Shown: positions 8,927 to 17,453, counted from the stretch's first letter. The stretch is DNA of 64,000 bases from Siccirubricoccus sp. G192 (GCF_019084075.1 NZ_JAHREN010000001.1:4738501-4802500), one strand, 5' to 3'. Notes: generated by a model from the letters alone, not told the origin. A program made the numbers and translations.

Positions 8927-9275
8927 CGAAGTCTCCCGACCTTCGGCCCGGCGCGCAAAGCAGACAATGTTTTGATTCGCAGCGTCAACATGAGATGCGT
9001 GTTCCTGAAAGGATGTAATGCGCCGCCAAACCGCAACGAACCCGATCTGCGCAGGGCCGCCTGGCTGCGCTCCCATCCGCCGCAGGACGGCAGCCTGCAC
9101 GCGGCCTGATGGTCGTGGCGGTTGGCAGGCATCGCCCGCAATCCCGGCGTGAACGACGAGATTCCTGCGCAGGCGGACGGCGCTGGCAGTGGTGCAGCCT
9201 CCGCCCCTGGCCGCCTCGGCCTGGCGGGTTTACCAATCCGCATGCTCGGCCGGCCCGGCCGCGGAGTCGCCACCC
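8927..9275. other. Divergent intergenic region, 349 nt
   Basis: No convincing gene. It holds the promoters of the unknown minus-strand pair and of the plus-strand two-component operon. An AT-richer patch (8960-9000) contains TTGACG on the minus strand at 8983-8988 with no good -10 at standard spacing. The motif GGTTTACCAATCCG at 9227-9240 matches the one upstream of degP. Confidence 0.5.
9227..9240 (+). promoter_or_regulatory. Candidate regulator-binding motif shared with degP upstream region
   Basis: GGTTTACCAATCCG, 36 nt before the response-regulator start, differs by one base from GGTTTACCGATCCG at 7996-8009 upstream of degP. Sharing a 14-mer in a GC-rich genome between a regulator and an envelope protease suggests autoregulation plus target regulation; this is inference. 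Confidence 0.4.
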
Positions 9276-9965
9276 GTGAAGATCCTTATCGTCGAGGACG
9301 ACGCCGAGACCGCCGACTACGTCGCCCGCGGCCTGACCGAGGCCGGCCATCTGGTGGACCGCGCCGCGGATGGGCGGGAGGGGCTGTTCCTGGCCGGCAG
9401 CGGCGACTACGACGTGCTGGTGGTGGACCGGATGCTGCCGCGCCTCGATGGGCTCGGCCTGGTGCGGGCGCTGCGGGCCGCCGGGGTGCGGAGCCCGGCC
9501 CTGTTCCTCACCGCCCGCACCGGGGTCGGCGACCGGGTGGAGGGGCTGGAGGCCGGCGCCGACGACTATCTCGGCAAGCCCTTCGCCTTCGCCGAGCTGC
9601 TGGCCCGGGTCAATGCCCTGGCCCGCCGCCCGCCGCTGCAATCCGAGGTCACGGTGCTCAGGGTGGGCGACCTGGAGATGGATCTGCTGCGCCGCAGCGT
9701 GACCCGCGCCGGCCGCCGGATCGAGCTGCAACCGCGCGAATTCCGCCTGCTCGAATACCTGATGCGCCGCGAGGGCCAGGTGGTGACCCGCACCATGCTG
9801 CTGGAAGGCGTCTGGGACTTCCATTTCGACCCCAGGACCAGCGTGGTCGAGACCCATATCAGCCGGCTGCGCGGCAAGCTCGACCGCGGCTTCGGCACCG
9901 AGCTGATCCATACCGTGCGCGGCGCCGGCTACACCATCCGCGCGCCCGACAATGCCCCCGGCTGA
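9276..9965 (+). CDS. OmpR-family response regulator
   Basis: 229 residues. The receiver domain has the acidic pocket E7-D8-D9 (LIVEDD), phospho-acceptor Asp51 (VVDRMLP), Thr/Ser switch LFLTAR and Lys101 (GKPF); the C-terminal winged-helix DNA-binding domain follows (LQPREFRLLEYLMR, SVVETHISRLRGKL, TVRGAGYTI). GTG 9276 is chosen as start because VKILIVEDD is the conserved N-terminus and GGAG lies 9 nt upstream; an upstream ATG would add 29 non-conserved residues. The partner histidine kinase overlaps its 3' end by 14 nt. Probably activates envelope-stress or metal-response genes; see shared motif. Confidence 0.93.
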   Translation: MKILIVEDDAETADYVARGLTEAGHLVDRAADGREGLFLAGSGDYDVLVVDRMLPRLDGLGLVRALRAAGVRSPALFLTARTGVGDRVEGLEAGADDYLGKPFAFAELLARVNALARRPPLQSEVTVLRVGDLEMDLLRRSVTRAGRRIELQPREFRLLEYLMRREGQVVTRTMLLEGVWDFHFDPRTSVVETHISRLRGKLDRGFGTELIHTVRGAGYTIRAPDNAPG

Positions 9966-11394
9966 CCCATCGGCCCGGACACGCCCGGGCGGCACCCTCG
10001 CCGGCATCCTCCGCACCACCGCCTTCCGGGTCACGCTGCTGCACCTGGCGCTGACCCTGTTCGGCACCGCCGCGCTCTCGGCCGTCGCCTGGTGGGCGAC
10101 CACCGGCTTCGCCGCGCGGCAGGTCGCCGAGGAGGTGGCGCGCGACATGGGCGTGCTGCAGCAGGCGGCGCAGCTCGGCGGCCTGGCCTCGGCCGCCGTC
10201 TCGGTGGAGGCGCGGCTCGCGGCCGATCGCGGCGGCGCCGAATACTATGCGCTGACCGCCCCGGATGGCGGGCGGGCCGCCGGCAACCTCGCCGAGGCGC
10301 CGCGCCTGCCCGGCTGGCGCAACCTGCGGCTGGAGGGCGGCCCGGCCGGGCCGGAAACCACCCTGCTCGCCCTTGGCGCGGCGCTGCCGGGCGGCGGCTT
10401 CCTGGTGGTGGCGCGGGACCTGGCGCCGGTGCGGGAGTTGGAGGCGCGGCTGCTCGGCGCTGCCGGCTGGGTCGGCGGCGGCGCCCTGCTGCTCGGCCTG
10501 CTGGGCGGCGCCGTCATGGGCCGTGGCGTGGCCCGGCGGGCGGCGGCGATGGAGGCGGCGCTGGCCGCGGTGGAGGCCGGCGAGATCACCCGCCGCCTGG
10601 CCGCGCGCGAGGGCGGCGATGAATTCGACCGGCTGGCGGCGCGCATCAACGCCACGCTCGACCGGCTGGCGGCGCTGATGCAGGCGGTGCGGCAGGTGAC
10701 GGACGACATCGCGCATGACCTCCGCACCCCCCTCGCCCGGCTGCGGCAGCGGCTGGAAGCCGCGCTGCGCACGGCGCCCCGCAGCGAGGCGGAATGGGAG
10801 GCGGCGGTGGAGGGCGCGCTGGCGGATTGCGACCGCATCCTCGGCATCTTCGCCGCCCTGCTGCGCATCGCGCAGGTGGAAAGCGGTGCCCGCCGCGCCG
10901 GCTTCACCCGCCTCGACCTCACCGCCGTGGCGGAGGCGGTGGCCGAGGTCTATGCCCCGGCGGCGGAAGCGCGCGGCCAGGTGCTGGAGACGCGCCTGGC
11001 CCCCGGCCTCATGGCCTGGGGCGACCGCGAGCTGGTGACGCAGATGCTCGCCAACCTGGTGGAGAACGCGGTCACGCATGGGCGGGAGGCCGGGCATATC
11101 CGGCTCACACTCGAGGCTAGGCCCAGTGGTGGCGCCCTGCTGGCGGTGGCGGATGACGGGCCGGGCATCCCGGAAGCGGAACGCAAGCGGGTGCTGCGCC
11201 GCTTCCACCGGCTGGATGCGGCGCGGTCGCAGCCCGGCAGCGGCCTCGGCCTGGCGCTGGTGGCGGCGGTGGCGGAACTGCACGGCATGCGCCTGACGTT
11301 CGGCGACAACCGGCCGGGGCTGCGGGCGGTGCTGGAGGTGCCGGCACCGCCGCAAGGGACGCCAGCCGGCGCTTCCCACCCGTCACCGGGCTGA
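9952..11394 (+). CDS. Sensor histidine kinase of the HAMP/HisKA type
   Basis: 480 residues, inner membrane. Two transmembrane segments (about 26-48 and 168-190) flank a ~120-residue periplasmic sensor region; a HAMP segment follows (GRGVARRAAAMEAAL to ~240). HisKA contains His255 in DDIAHDLRTPLARL; the ATPase domain has the N box NLVENAVTHG, DDGPGIPE and GSGLGLALV. All catalytic motifs are intact. Its start overlaps the response regulator by 14 nt, so the pair is co-translated. Signal unknown. Confidence 0.93.
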   Translation: MPPADPSARTRPGGTLAGILRTTAFRVTLLHLALTLFGTAALSAVAWWATTGFAARQVAEEVARDMGVLQQAAQLGGLASAAVSVEARLAADRGGAEYYALTAPDGGRAAGNLAEAPRLPGWRNLRLEGGPAGPETTLLALGAALPGGGFLVVARDLAPVRELEARLLGAAGWVGGGALLLGLLGGAVMGRGVARRAAAMEAALAAVEAGEITRRLAAREGGDEFDRLAARINATLDRLAALMQAVRQVTDDIAHDLRTPLARLRQRLEAALRTAPRSEAEWEAAVEGALADCDRILGIFAALLRIAQVESGARRAGFTRLDLTAVAEAVAEVYAPAAEARGQVLETRLAPGLMAWGDRELVTQMLANLVENAVTHGREAGHIRLTLEARPSGGALLAVADDGPGIPEAERKRVLRRFHRLDAARSQPGSGLGLALVAAVAELHGMRLTFGDNRPGLRAVLEVPAPPQGTPAGASHPSPG

Positions 11395-11518
11395 TGCCGC
11401 GGATTGCTGGGTGCCGGGCAGCCTTCGCGCCGCAAGGCATGTGCGGCAGCGCACAACGATCACCATGCGATCGGCTCTACGCTCCTGCCCGCGGTGATTA
11501 TCCGCGAAGGAGGGCACA

Positions 11519-11818
11519 ATGCGTTATGTCCTGTACGACAAAACCACCGGCGCGATCGTGCATACGCATCAGTCCTTTACACTCGACAAGGAGCAGCCGC
11601 AGGAGGTGACGGAAGAGGATGCCCGCGCCATCCTGAGCCGCTTCGGCGATGCCGATCGCCTTGGCATCACCAGGACGGCGATGCCGGTCGTATCGAGCCG
11701 CGAAGCGACGATGTCGGTGGATCTCAGCACCGGCGAGGTCGTCAAGCACCCGCTCGTCACCGACGCGCTGGGCCGGCAACTTGCCGAACTCCACCGCAGG
11801 ACGCTGGAGGAAAAGTGA
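11519..11818 (+). CDS. Hypothetical protein (99 aa)
   Basis: A small soluble protein starting MRYVLYDKTTGAIVHTHQ, with good RBS GAAGGAGG just upstream of ATG 11519. No signal peptide, membrane segment or known motif; the middle (EEDARAILSRFGDADRLG) looks helical, the rest beta-rich. The stop is 1 nt before the next unknown gene, so they form a pair. Not recognised. Confidence 0.6.
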   Translation: MRYVLYDKTTGAIVHTHQSFTLDKEQPQEVTEEDARAILSRFGDADRLGITRTAMPVVSSREATMSVDLSTGEVVKHPLVTDALGRQLAELHRRTLEEK

Positions 11819-11819
11819 C

Positions 11820-12176
11820 ATGCCAGCATTCAGGGTCAACCTGGCCGCGCTCAAGAACAATGGCGGATCGGCCAGCGCCACGGTCGATCTGGGCAGGGTC
11901 CGCCGATTCCTGGCCTGGGGATCGGTGACGATGGTGGATTCGCTCAACGACTTCGACAGGGACAACGCCTTCGCCTTCGACATCTACACGATCGATGGCG
12001 TGAAGACGCCGACAGCCGTTTTTGGCGGAGACCATTGGGGGCCCCTTGGATCGGGCAGCAATGTCTACCAGGGCGCGGTGGTCGGCAGTGGCCGCTTCAT
12101 CAACATGTGGCTGCGGTCGATCCACACCGACGACCTCGACACCTTCGGCGTCGGATGCGTCCTCACCATCGACTAG
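11820..12176 (+). CDS. Hypothetical protein (118 aa), stop codon provided by repeat element
   Basis: Starts MPAFRVNLAALKNNGGSA one base after the preceding stop. It is rich in Gly, Asp and aromatic residues with alternating hydrophobics (FLAWGSVTMVDSLNDFD, FGVGCVLTID), suggesting an all-beta fold; no catalytic motif is recognised. The TAG stop at 12174-12176 lies inside the first arm of a palindromic repeat (12173-12279), so the repeat may have truncated or re-terminated the gene. Function unknown. Confidence 0.6.
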   Translation: MPAFRVNLAALKNNGGSASATVDLGRVRRFLAWGSVTMVDSLNDFDRDNAFAFDIYTIDGVKTPTAVFGGDHWGPLGSGSNVYQGAVVGSGRFINMWLRSIHTDDLDTFGVGCVLTID

Positions 12177-12279
12177 AGCATGATGCGTTCACCTTCGTTC
12201 ACGCATCATGCTCCAGGCCTTTGTTTGATCGCGTGATTCACGCTTTTCGGTGCGAGCACCTCAAGCGATCACGCTCTAG
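12173..12279. repeat. 107-bp palindromic repeat element with inner 13-bp hairpin
   Basis: Bounded by CTAGAGC (12173-12179) and GCTCTAG (12273-12279). The left half contains a perfect 13-bp stem, GAGCATGATGCGT (12176-12188) with ACGCATCATGCTC (12201-12213), loop 12 nt. The right half has GATCGCGTGATTCACG and GCGATCACGC arms. Composition is clearly more AT-rich than the neighbours. Architecture resembles short palindromic elements spread in rhizobial and Methylobacterium genomes whose ends read TAGAGCATGAT. It may also terminate transcription of the preceding pair. Confidence 0.65.
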
Positions 12280-12357
12280 CTGCTCCTGAAGCCCGGGCAG
12301 AGCCATGACCGAAGCGGCGCCCCATGCGCGCGGCGGGACCGGGGACCGGGAATTGGA

Positions 12358-12386
12358 GCGGGGCGGCCGTGGCCATGCCGCCCCGC
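12358..12386. terminator. Stem-loop downstream of the merR-type gene
   Basis: GCGGGGCGG pairs perfectly with CCGCCCCGC (9 bp, 11-nt loop), about 75 nt beyond the stop of the minus-strand regulator. No T-run is evident, so termination is only suggested. Confidence 0.35.
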
Positions 12387-12459
12387 CGTTCAGGCCCGTG
12401 GTACGGCCTGCGAGGGTGCAAGGCCGGCGCGCCGCCGGATGCCGATGGCACCCCTGGCT

Positions 12460-12873
12460 TCAGCCCTGCGCCAGGTGGCGCAATTCCTCGGCCAAGTCCT
12501 CAAGCTCCTCCAGCACCGCCCGCAGCGCCTCGGCGCCGGATTCTGGCGGCTCGGGCAGCGGCAGGTCGGTGTCCTCCGCCGCCCCGGCTTCCTCCAGCCC
12601 GCCTTCCCGCAGCAGGCGCTGCACGCCCTTGATGGTATAGCCCTGGGTATAGAGCAGGTCGCTGATGCGGCGCAGCAGCGCGATGTCCTCGGGCCGGTAG
12701 TAGCGCCGCCCGCCGCCGCGCTTCAGCGGCTTCAATTGCGGGAATTTGGTTTCCCAGAAGCGCAGCACATGCTGCGGGATGTGCAGGTCCTCCGCGACCT
12801 CGCTGATGGTGCGGAAGGCCGTGGGCGCCTTGCGGGCGCGGGTGCGGGCAGCGTCGGCGTGGTCTTCGCTCAC
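12460..12873 (-). CDS. MerR-family transcriptional regulator
   Basis: 137 residues. The N-terminal winged helix-turn-helix is clear at about 20-85 (FRTISEVAEDLHIPQHVLRFWE, then RGGGRRYYRPEDIALLRRI and GYTIKGVQRLL), followed by an acidic tail that probably dimerises. The YRP and FWE residues are the usual DNA-contact motif. Its start overlaps the ihfA stop by 4 nt, a coupling commonly seen in alphaproteobacteria. No metal-binding cysteines, so the ligand is unknown. Confidence 0.9.
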   Translation of the reverse strand: MSEDHADAARTRARKAPTAFRTISEVAEDLHIPQHVLRFWETKFPQLKPLKRGGGRRYYRPEDIALLRRISDLLYTQGYTIKGVQRLLREGGLEEAGAAEDTDLPLPEPPESGAEALRAVLEELEDLAEELRHLAQG

Positions 12874-13184
12874 GCCCGCGCCTCGTCGCGCGGCACCGGC
12901 TGGCCGTTGATGCGGGCCTTCAGCACCTGCGAGGGCCGGAAGGAGAGGACCTTGCGCGGCAGGATCGGCACCTCCACCCCGGTCTTCGGATTGCGGCCGA
13001 TGCGCTGGCCCTTCTGCCGCACCATGAAGGTGCCGAAGGCGGAGATCTTCACCGCCTCGCCGGCCTCCAGGGCGGCCGACATGCGGTCCAGCACCGTTTC
13101 CAGCAGCGCGGCGGATTCGTTCCGCGACAGCCCGACCTGGGCGTAGATCGCCTCGGCCAGGTTCGCGCGCGTCAAGGTGTTCAT
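12870..13184 (-). CDS. ihfA: Integration host factor, alpha subunit
   Basis: 104 residues of the bacterial histone-like HU/IHF family; bends DNA at specific sites as a heterodimer with IHF-beta. Seen: TRANLAEAIYAQVGLSRNES, the ISAFGTFMVRQKGQRIGRNPKTG beta-arm region with the intercalating Pro in NPKTG, and VLSFRPSQVLKARIN. The alpha assignment rests on the merR neighbour and the fabH-plsX context. A TTGACG/TTTTCT promoter lies 36 nt upstream. Confidence 0.92.
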   Translation of the reverse strand: MNTLTRANLAEAIYAQVGLSRNESAALLETVLDRMSAALEAGEAVKISAFGTFMVRQKGQRIGRNPKTGVEVPILPRKVLSFRPSQVLKARINGQPVPRDEARA

Positions 13185-13219
13185 CCTGGAGCCTTTTCCC
13201 GCAAGCCCTTCATCCGCCT

Positions 13220-13248
13220 AGAAAACCGGTATCCGCCGCGGGCGTCAA
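13220..13248 (-). promoter_or_regulatory. Candidate sigma-70-type promoter for ihfA-merR
   Basis: On the minus strand TTGACG (13248-13243) and TTTTCT (13225-13220) are separated by 17 nt, ending 36 nt before the ihfA start. The -35 is close to consensus, the -10 is weak. Confidence 0.4.
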
Positions 13249-13301
13249 CCATCATGGCGAAAAGGCCGGTCGTTGCGGGGCGGAAAGGCTCCCGGGCGGG
13301 T

Positions 13302-14282
13302 TCAGAACCGCGCCAGCGCCGCGCCCCAGGTGAGGCCGCCGCCGATCGCCTCCATCACCACCAGGTCGCCCCGCTCGATCAGGCCCGCGCCGGCGGCCTC
13401 GGCCAGCGCCAGCGGGATGGAGGCGGCGGAGGTATTGGCATGGCGGTCCACCGTGACCACCACGCGCTCGGCCGGCAGCTTCAGCTTCTTGCCCATGGCA
13501 TCGATGATCCGCCGGTTGGCCTGGTGCGGCACCAGCCAGCGCACATCCTCATGGCCCAGCCCATTCGCCTCCAGCGCCTCGTCGACCACGGCGGCGAGCT
13601 TGGAGACGGCGTGGCGGAACACCTCCCTTCCGGCCATGCGCAGCTTGCCGCACTGGCCGTTGGAGCCCGGCCCGCCATCCACCAGCAGGATGTCGCCGAA
13701 GCGGCCGTCGCTGTGCAGATGGGTGGAGAGGAGGCCGCGGTCCGCCGCCGTGCCCCCGCCCTCCCCGGCGGTCAGCACCACGGCACCGGCGCCGTCGCCG
13801 AACAGCACGCAGGTGCCGCGGTCGGTCCAGTCCAGGATGCGGGAGAAGACCTCCGAGCCGATCACCAGCACGCAGCGCGCCTGGCCGGTGCGGATCAGCG
13901 CATCCGCCATGCCGAGCGCATAGACGAAGCCGGTGCAGGCCGCGGAGAGGTCGAAGGCGAAGCCGCGGGTGATGCCGAGCGCCTGCTGCACCCGCACCGC
14001 GCTGGCGGGGAAGGCCTGGTCCGGCGTGGCGGTGGCCAGGATGACGGCATCCACCGCCTCCGCCCCGATCCCCGCGCGCTCCAGCGCCTGCCGCGCCGCT
14101 TCCGCGCCCATGGAGGAGGCGGTCTCCTGCGGCGCCGCGATGTGCCGCTGGCGGATGCCGGTGCGCTCGACGATCCAGGCATCCGAGGTCTCGATGCCGA
14201 GGTCGGCGCCGAGCCGGTCGTTCGGCACGACCCGCTCCGGCAGGTAGCCGCCGCAGCCGGCGATGAGCGCGCGCGTGATCAT
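13302..14282 (-). CDS. fabH: 3-oxoacyl-[acyl-carrier-protein] synthase III
   Basis: 326 residues. Catalyses the first condensation of fatty-acid synthesis, acetyl-CoA plus malonyl-ACP, in the cytoplasm. The catalytic triad is visible: Cys116 (SAACTGF), His253 (VPHQANRR) and Asn283 (RHANTSAAS). The C-terminal GGGLTWGA loop is present. Start ATG 14282 gives MITRALIAGCGGYLPE, the normal N-terminus. Preceded by plsX (14-nt gap), the classical lipid block. Confidence 0.96.
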   Translation of the reverse strand: MITRALIAGCGGYLPERVVPNDRLGADLGIETSDAWIVERTGIRQRHIAAPQETASSMGAEAARQALERAGIGAEAVDAVILATATPDQAFPASAVRVQQALGITRGFAFDLSAACTGFVYALGMADALIRTGQARCVLVIGSEVFSRILDWTDRGTCVLFGDGAGAVVLTAGEGGGTAADRGLLSTHLHSDGRFGDILLVDGGPGSNGQCGKLRMAGREVFRHAVSKLAAVVDEALEANGLGHEDVRWLVPHQANRRIIDAMGKKLKLPAERVVVTVDRHANTSAASIPLALAEAAGAGLIERGDLVVMEAIGGGLTWGAALARF

Positions 14283-14296
14283 GGGAAGCGGAATCC

Positions 14297-15344
14297 CTAG
14301 CGGGCCACCGGCGCCAGTTTCGGCGCCGGGGTGGAGAGGTGGGAAAGGCCTTCCCGGATGCGTTCGTTGAAGCGGTGCGTCACCATGTCCATGGCGACAT
14401 CGACGGCATGGGCGAAGCCCACCGCATCCGTGCCGCCATGGCTCTTCACCACGACGCCGTTCAGGCCGAGCAGGATGGCGCCGTTGTAGCGGCGCGGGTC
14501 CATCCATTCGCGCAGGCGGTCCAGCGCCGGGCGCGCCAGCAGGTAGCCGGCGCGGGCCGGGATGCTGCTGGTGAAGACCTGGCGCAGCAGGTCGCGCATC
14601 AGCTTCAGCGCGCCCTCGCCGGTCTTGAGCGCGACATTGCCGGTGAAGCCATCCGTCACCACCACGTCGACGGTGCCGGCGGCGATGTCATGGCCCTCGA
14701 TGAAGCCATGGGAATTGCGCGCCGATATGGCTGTCCCGCAGCACCTCGGCGGCCTGGCGGACGCGCTCGTCGCCCTTCAACTCCTCCGAGCCCACATTCA
14801 GCAGGCCGAAGCTCGGGGTCGGCAGGCCGAGCACCGCCTGGGCGAAGGTATGGCCCATGACCGCGAATTCCACCAGGTTGCGGGCATCGCACTGCACATT
14901 GGCGCCGAGGTCGAGCATCACCACATCGCCCCGCGCCGAGGGGCCGATGGCGGCCAGCGCCGGCCGGTCGATCTCCGGCAGCGCCTTCACCACGATCTTG
15001 GCGAGCGCCATCAGCGCGCCGGTATTGCCGGCCGAGACCACGCCCGCCGCCTCCCCCGCCGCCACCGCGTCGATCGCCAGGCGCATGGAGCTGTTGCGGC
15101 CCTGGCGCAGCGCCGCGGTGGGCTTCATCTCGGATGAGATCACGCCCGGCGCATGGCGCAGGCTGCACAGCCTGGCGGCGCGCTTGCGGCGGGCGAGCAT
15201 GGCGCCGAGCCGCGCCTCGTCGCCCACCAGCAGGAAGCGCGCCTGCGGGTGCCGTTCGGCGGCCAATTCAAGCCCATCCAGCACGCTGTCAGGCGCGTTG
15301 TCGCCCCCCATGGCGTCGATGGCCAGGGAGAAGGATTGCGACAT
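14297..15344 (-). pseudogene. plsX: Phosphate acyltransferase PlsX, frameshifted as read
   Basis: PlsX makes acyl-phosphate from acyl-ACP for phospholipid synthesis. The N-terminal ~200 residues (LAIDAMGGDNAP, GNTGALMALA, GANVQCDARNL) are in one frame down to RDSHIG; the C-terminal part (NSHGFIEGHD, VVVTDGFTGNVALKTGEGA) is in another. The change falls at about 14715-14726, where one extra base in a GGCGCGC context restores HI-AR-NSHGFIEG. The span is 1048 nt, one more than a multiple of three, and would give ~348 residues, normal length. Essential in most bacteria that use it, so a sequence error is likely. Confidence 0.88.
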
Positions 15345-15402
15345 TCAGGCGCGCTCCCGGTGCCAGATCATCACGCGTCGCCGCAAGGGGCCCGTGGCCC
15401 GG

Positions 15403-15606
15403 TCAGGTGCGGATGGCGGACTTCAGGGCATTCCCCGCCGGCACCACCTCGCGCCCGTCGTAATGGCCGCAGGCGGAGCAGACATGGTGCGGCCGCTTCA
15501 GCTCGCCGCAATTGGCGCATTCGGAATGGGCCTCGGCCTTCAGGCCCTCATGGGCCCGCCGCATGCCGCGGCGGGAGGGCGAAACTTTTCTCTTCGGAAC
15601 GGCCAT
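15403..15606 (-). CDS. rpmF: 50S ribosomal protein L32
   Basis: 67 residues starting MAVPKRKVSPSRRGMRRAHE, the invariant L32 N-terminus. Four cysteines at 30, 33, 43 and 46 (CANC, CSAC) form a zinc-ribbon, the zinc-containing variant. It leads the rpmF-plsX-fabH block, coupling ribosome and lipid synthesis genes. Confidence 0.97.
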   Translation of the reverse strand: MAVPKRKVSPSRRGMRRAHEGLKAEAHSECANCGELKRPHHVCSACGHYDGREVVPAGNALKSAIRT

Positions 15607-15741
15607 GGTGCCGAGCCTCTCTCTTCAACAAGCGGCTGAGTGCAGCGGAAGGGCGGGCCTGTAGCACCGCCCCCCCGCTCACGCAAGCGTTCGCCCCATC
15701 GGCGCCGCCCAGGAAAGACCGAGTTCGGCAAGGATGGGGCA

Positions 15742-16243
15742 TCAATGCCGCCGCCGCAGCGCCGCCAGCCCGGCCAGCTTCCCGCCCCCGGCATCACCCG
15801 CCTCCGGGGGCAGGGCGGCGCCGGGCGCCCGTGGATAGGGGTCGAGCGCCAGGGCAAGCTGTTCCGCCACCGCCTCGCCGAGATCGGCGATGCCGTGTTC
15901 GGTTTCGATCTCGTCGATCTCCTCCGGCCCCTCGTCCGGCGCGCGGCCGGGGGGCAGCAGGCGCAGCGCCACCGCCTCCTGCACCTGCTGCGGCACGGCC
16001 TCCAGCGTCACCACGCAGGATTGCGTGACCGTCGCCTCCAGCCGGCCCTCTGCCAGCACCGCGCCATCCGGCTCCGGCTTCAGGTGCAGTTCGGCACGGA
16101 GCGATTCGATCGAGGGGATGCCGAAGCGGCGGGCCAGCGCGGCGCATTCCGCGGCACTGGCCTCCAGCACCTCCCGCCGCCCCTCGGGGCCAACCCGGCC
16201 GAGGGCGAGGGGGGCGGGAGAATTCGCGGGGTTCAGGCGGCAT
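15742..16243 (-). pseudogene. YceD/DUF177 family protein, frameshifted as read
   Basis: DUF177 proteins typically sit next to rpmF and act in 23S rRNA/50S biogenesis. The N-terminus MPPEPREFSRP begins at ATG 16243 inside the end of the upstream chaperone gene (11-nt overlap); the remainder, LALGRVGPEGRREVLEAS through CVVTLEAVPQQVQE to the C-terminus, is in the next frame. A G6 run at 16209-16214 joins them; dropping one base yields a continuous ~166-residue protein. The acidic segment DEGPEEIDEIE is typical of the family. Confidence 0.8.
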
Positions 16244-16791
16244 CGGCAGCCTCCTCCGGGGCAGAGAAACGGGCCTCGCCGCGCAGCAGCCCGGCGAGCG
16301 GCTGGGTCGCCAGCGCCGCGGCGGCGGCCATGACGTGGCGCGCCAGGCGCGGCGCCCCCCGCCGCCCCGCCTGCCCCGTCACGCCAGACATTGCGGCCGA
16401 GCGCGGCGGCGAGCGCCGGCGCATCCCCCGCATCCAGCGCCGCCTCATAGGCATGGGCGCGGCCGTGGAAGGCCTCCCACATCGCCTTGACGCGCTTGCC
16501 GACCGAGAGGTCGCCCACCCCCATCTCGCGCAGGTTCACGTCCATATCGGCGAACATGGCATCGAAGACCGCCTGGGCCAGGGCGGCGCCGCGCGGGTCC
16601 GGGTCCCGGCGCAGCCGGCGGATCAGCAGCGCCACATGCAGCCCGACCAGGTCGAAACGGCCATCCAGGCTGTCCGGCACGCCGAGCGGGCCGAAGAACC
16701 AGGGATGCCGTGCCGCGGCGACGGCGGCGCCATAGAGCTCGAAGCCGGAACGCTCATGCGGCTTGCGGCGGAGCAGGGCGAGGAGGCCCAT
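16233..16791 (-). pseudogene. Ubiquinol-cytochrome c chaperone (CBP3/UQCC-like), frameshifted as read
   Basis: Assembles the cytochrome bc1 complex. Starts MGLLALLRRKPHERSGFELYG at 16791; recognisable core HPWFFGPLGVPDSLDGRFDL, FDAMFADMDVNLREMGVGDL and KRVKAMWEAFHGRAHAYEAAL. At a C6 run (16355-16360) the frame changes; removing one base gives AAGAPRLARHVMAAAAALATQ and a stop at 16233, ~186 residues. Followed by the DUF177 gene with 11-nt overlap. Implies aerobic respiration with a bc1 complex. Confidence 0.82.
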
Positions 16792-16877
16792 CGGTCGGTG
16801 GATCCTTATGGCAGGGCGGGCGGGCACAAGCAGGCGTGGTTGACCGTGCCGCGGCAAGGTGGCATTCGCCAGGACAC

Positions 16878-17453
16878 ATGGATCGCCCCCCTCGCCCGGT
16901 CAACGCAATGCCCGCCTCCGCTTCCCGCACCGCGCCCCAGGCCGCCTCCTGGGGCGGCCTGGTCCGCCGCGCCCTGCTGGCCCTGCCGGCGGTGCTGCTG
17001 CTCTCCGGCTGCAGCCTGTTCGAGGCGCCGGAGATCCAGCGAGGCAACCGGGTGACGGAGGACCAGCTGCGGGAGATCACCCCCGGGGTCCAGACCAAGG
17101 CCGATATCCGGGCCCTGCTCGGCTCGCCGACCCAGACCAGCACCTTCAACGACAACCAGTGGTACTATATCAGCAGCCGCACCCGGCAGCGGCCCGCCCG
17201 GCAGCTCCTGGTGGAAGACCAGAAGACCGTGGTGGTCGAATTCGATGAGCGCGGCGTGGTGGACAAGGTGCGGGTCCTGACCGCGGCCGATGGCCAGCCC
17301 GTCTCCATGGTCTCGCGCGAGACCCCGACCCCCGGCACGGAGCGCACGCTGTTGCAGGCGCTGTTCGGCAATATCGGCCGGGTGGGCGCCGGCGCGACGC
17401 AGCCGAATATCGGCCCCGGCACCGCCGGCCCACCGATCGGCCAGATCCGCTAG
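16878..17453 (+). CDS. bamE: Outer membrane protein assembly factor BamE (SmpA/OmlA lipoprotein)
   Basis: A small outer-membrane lipoprotein of the BAM complex. The signal peptide ends at a lipobox LLLSGC with lipidated Cys45; the SmpA/OmlA domain follows (DQLREITPGVQTKADIRALLGSPTQTSTF, then NQWYYISS). 191 residues from ATG 16878 (CCAGGACA upstream); ATG 16908 is a possible alternative. The C-terminal ~50 residues are Gly/Pro-rich and extend beyond the core domain. Divergent from the bc1 chaperone gene. Confidence 0.9.
   Translation: MDRPPRPVNAMPASASRTAPQAASWGGLVRRALLALPAVLLLSGCSLFEAPEIQRGNRVTEDQLREITPGVQTKADIRALLGSPTQTSTFNDNQWYYISSRTRQRPARQLLVEDQKTVVVEFDERGVVDKVRVLTAADGQPVSMVSRETPTPGTERTLLQALFGNIGRVGAGATQPNIGPGTAGPPIGQIR

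Noticed and set aside
8960..8990. Sigma-70 promoter for the unknown minus-strand pair (TTGACG at 8988-8983)
   Set aside because: No -10 element at 16-18 nt; nearest AT-rich hexamers give spacings of 13 or 15 nt.
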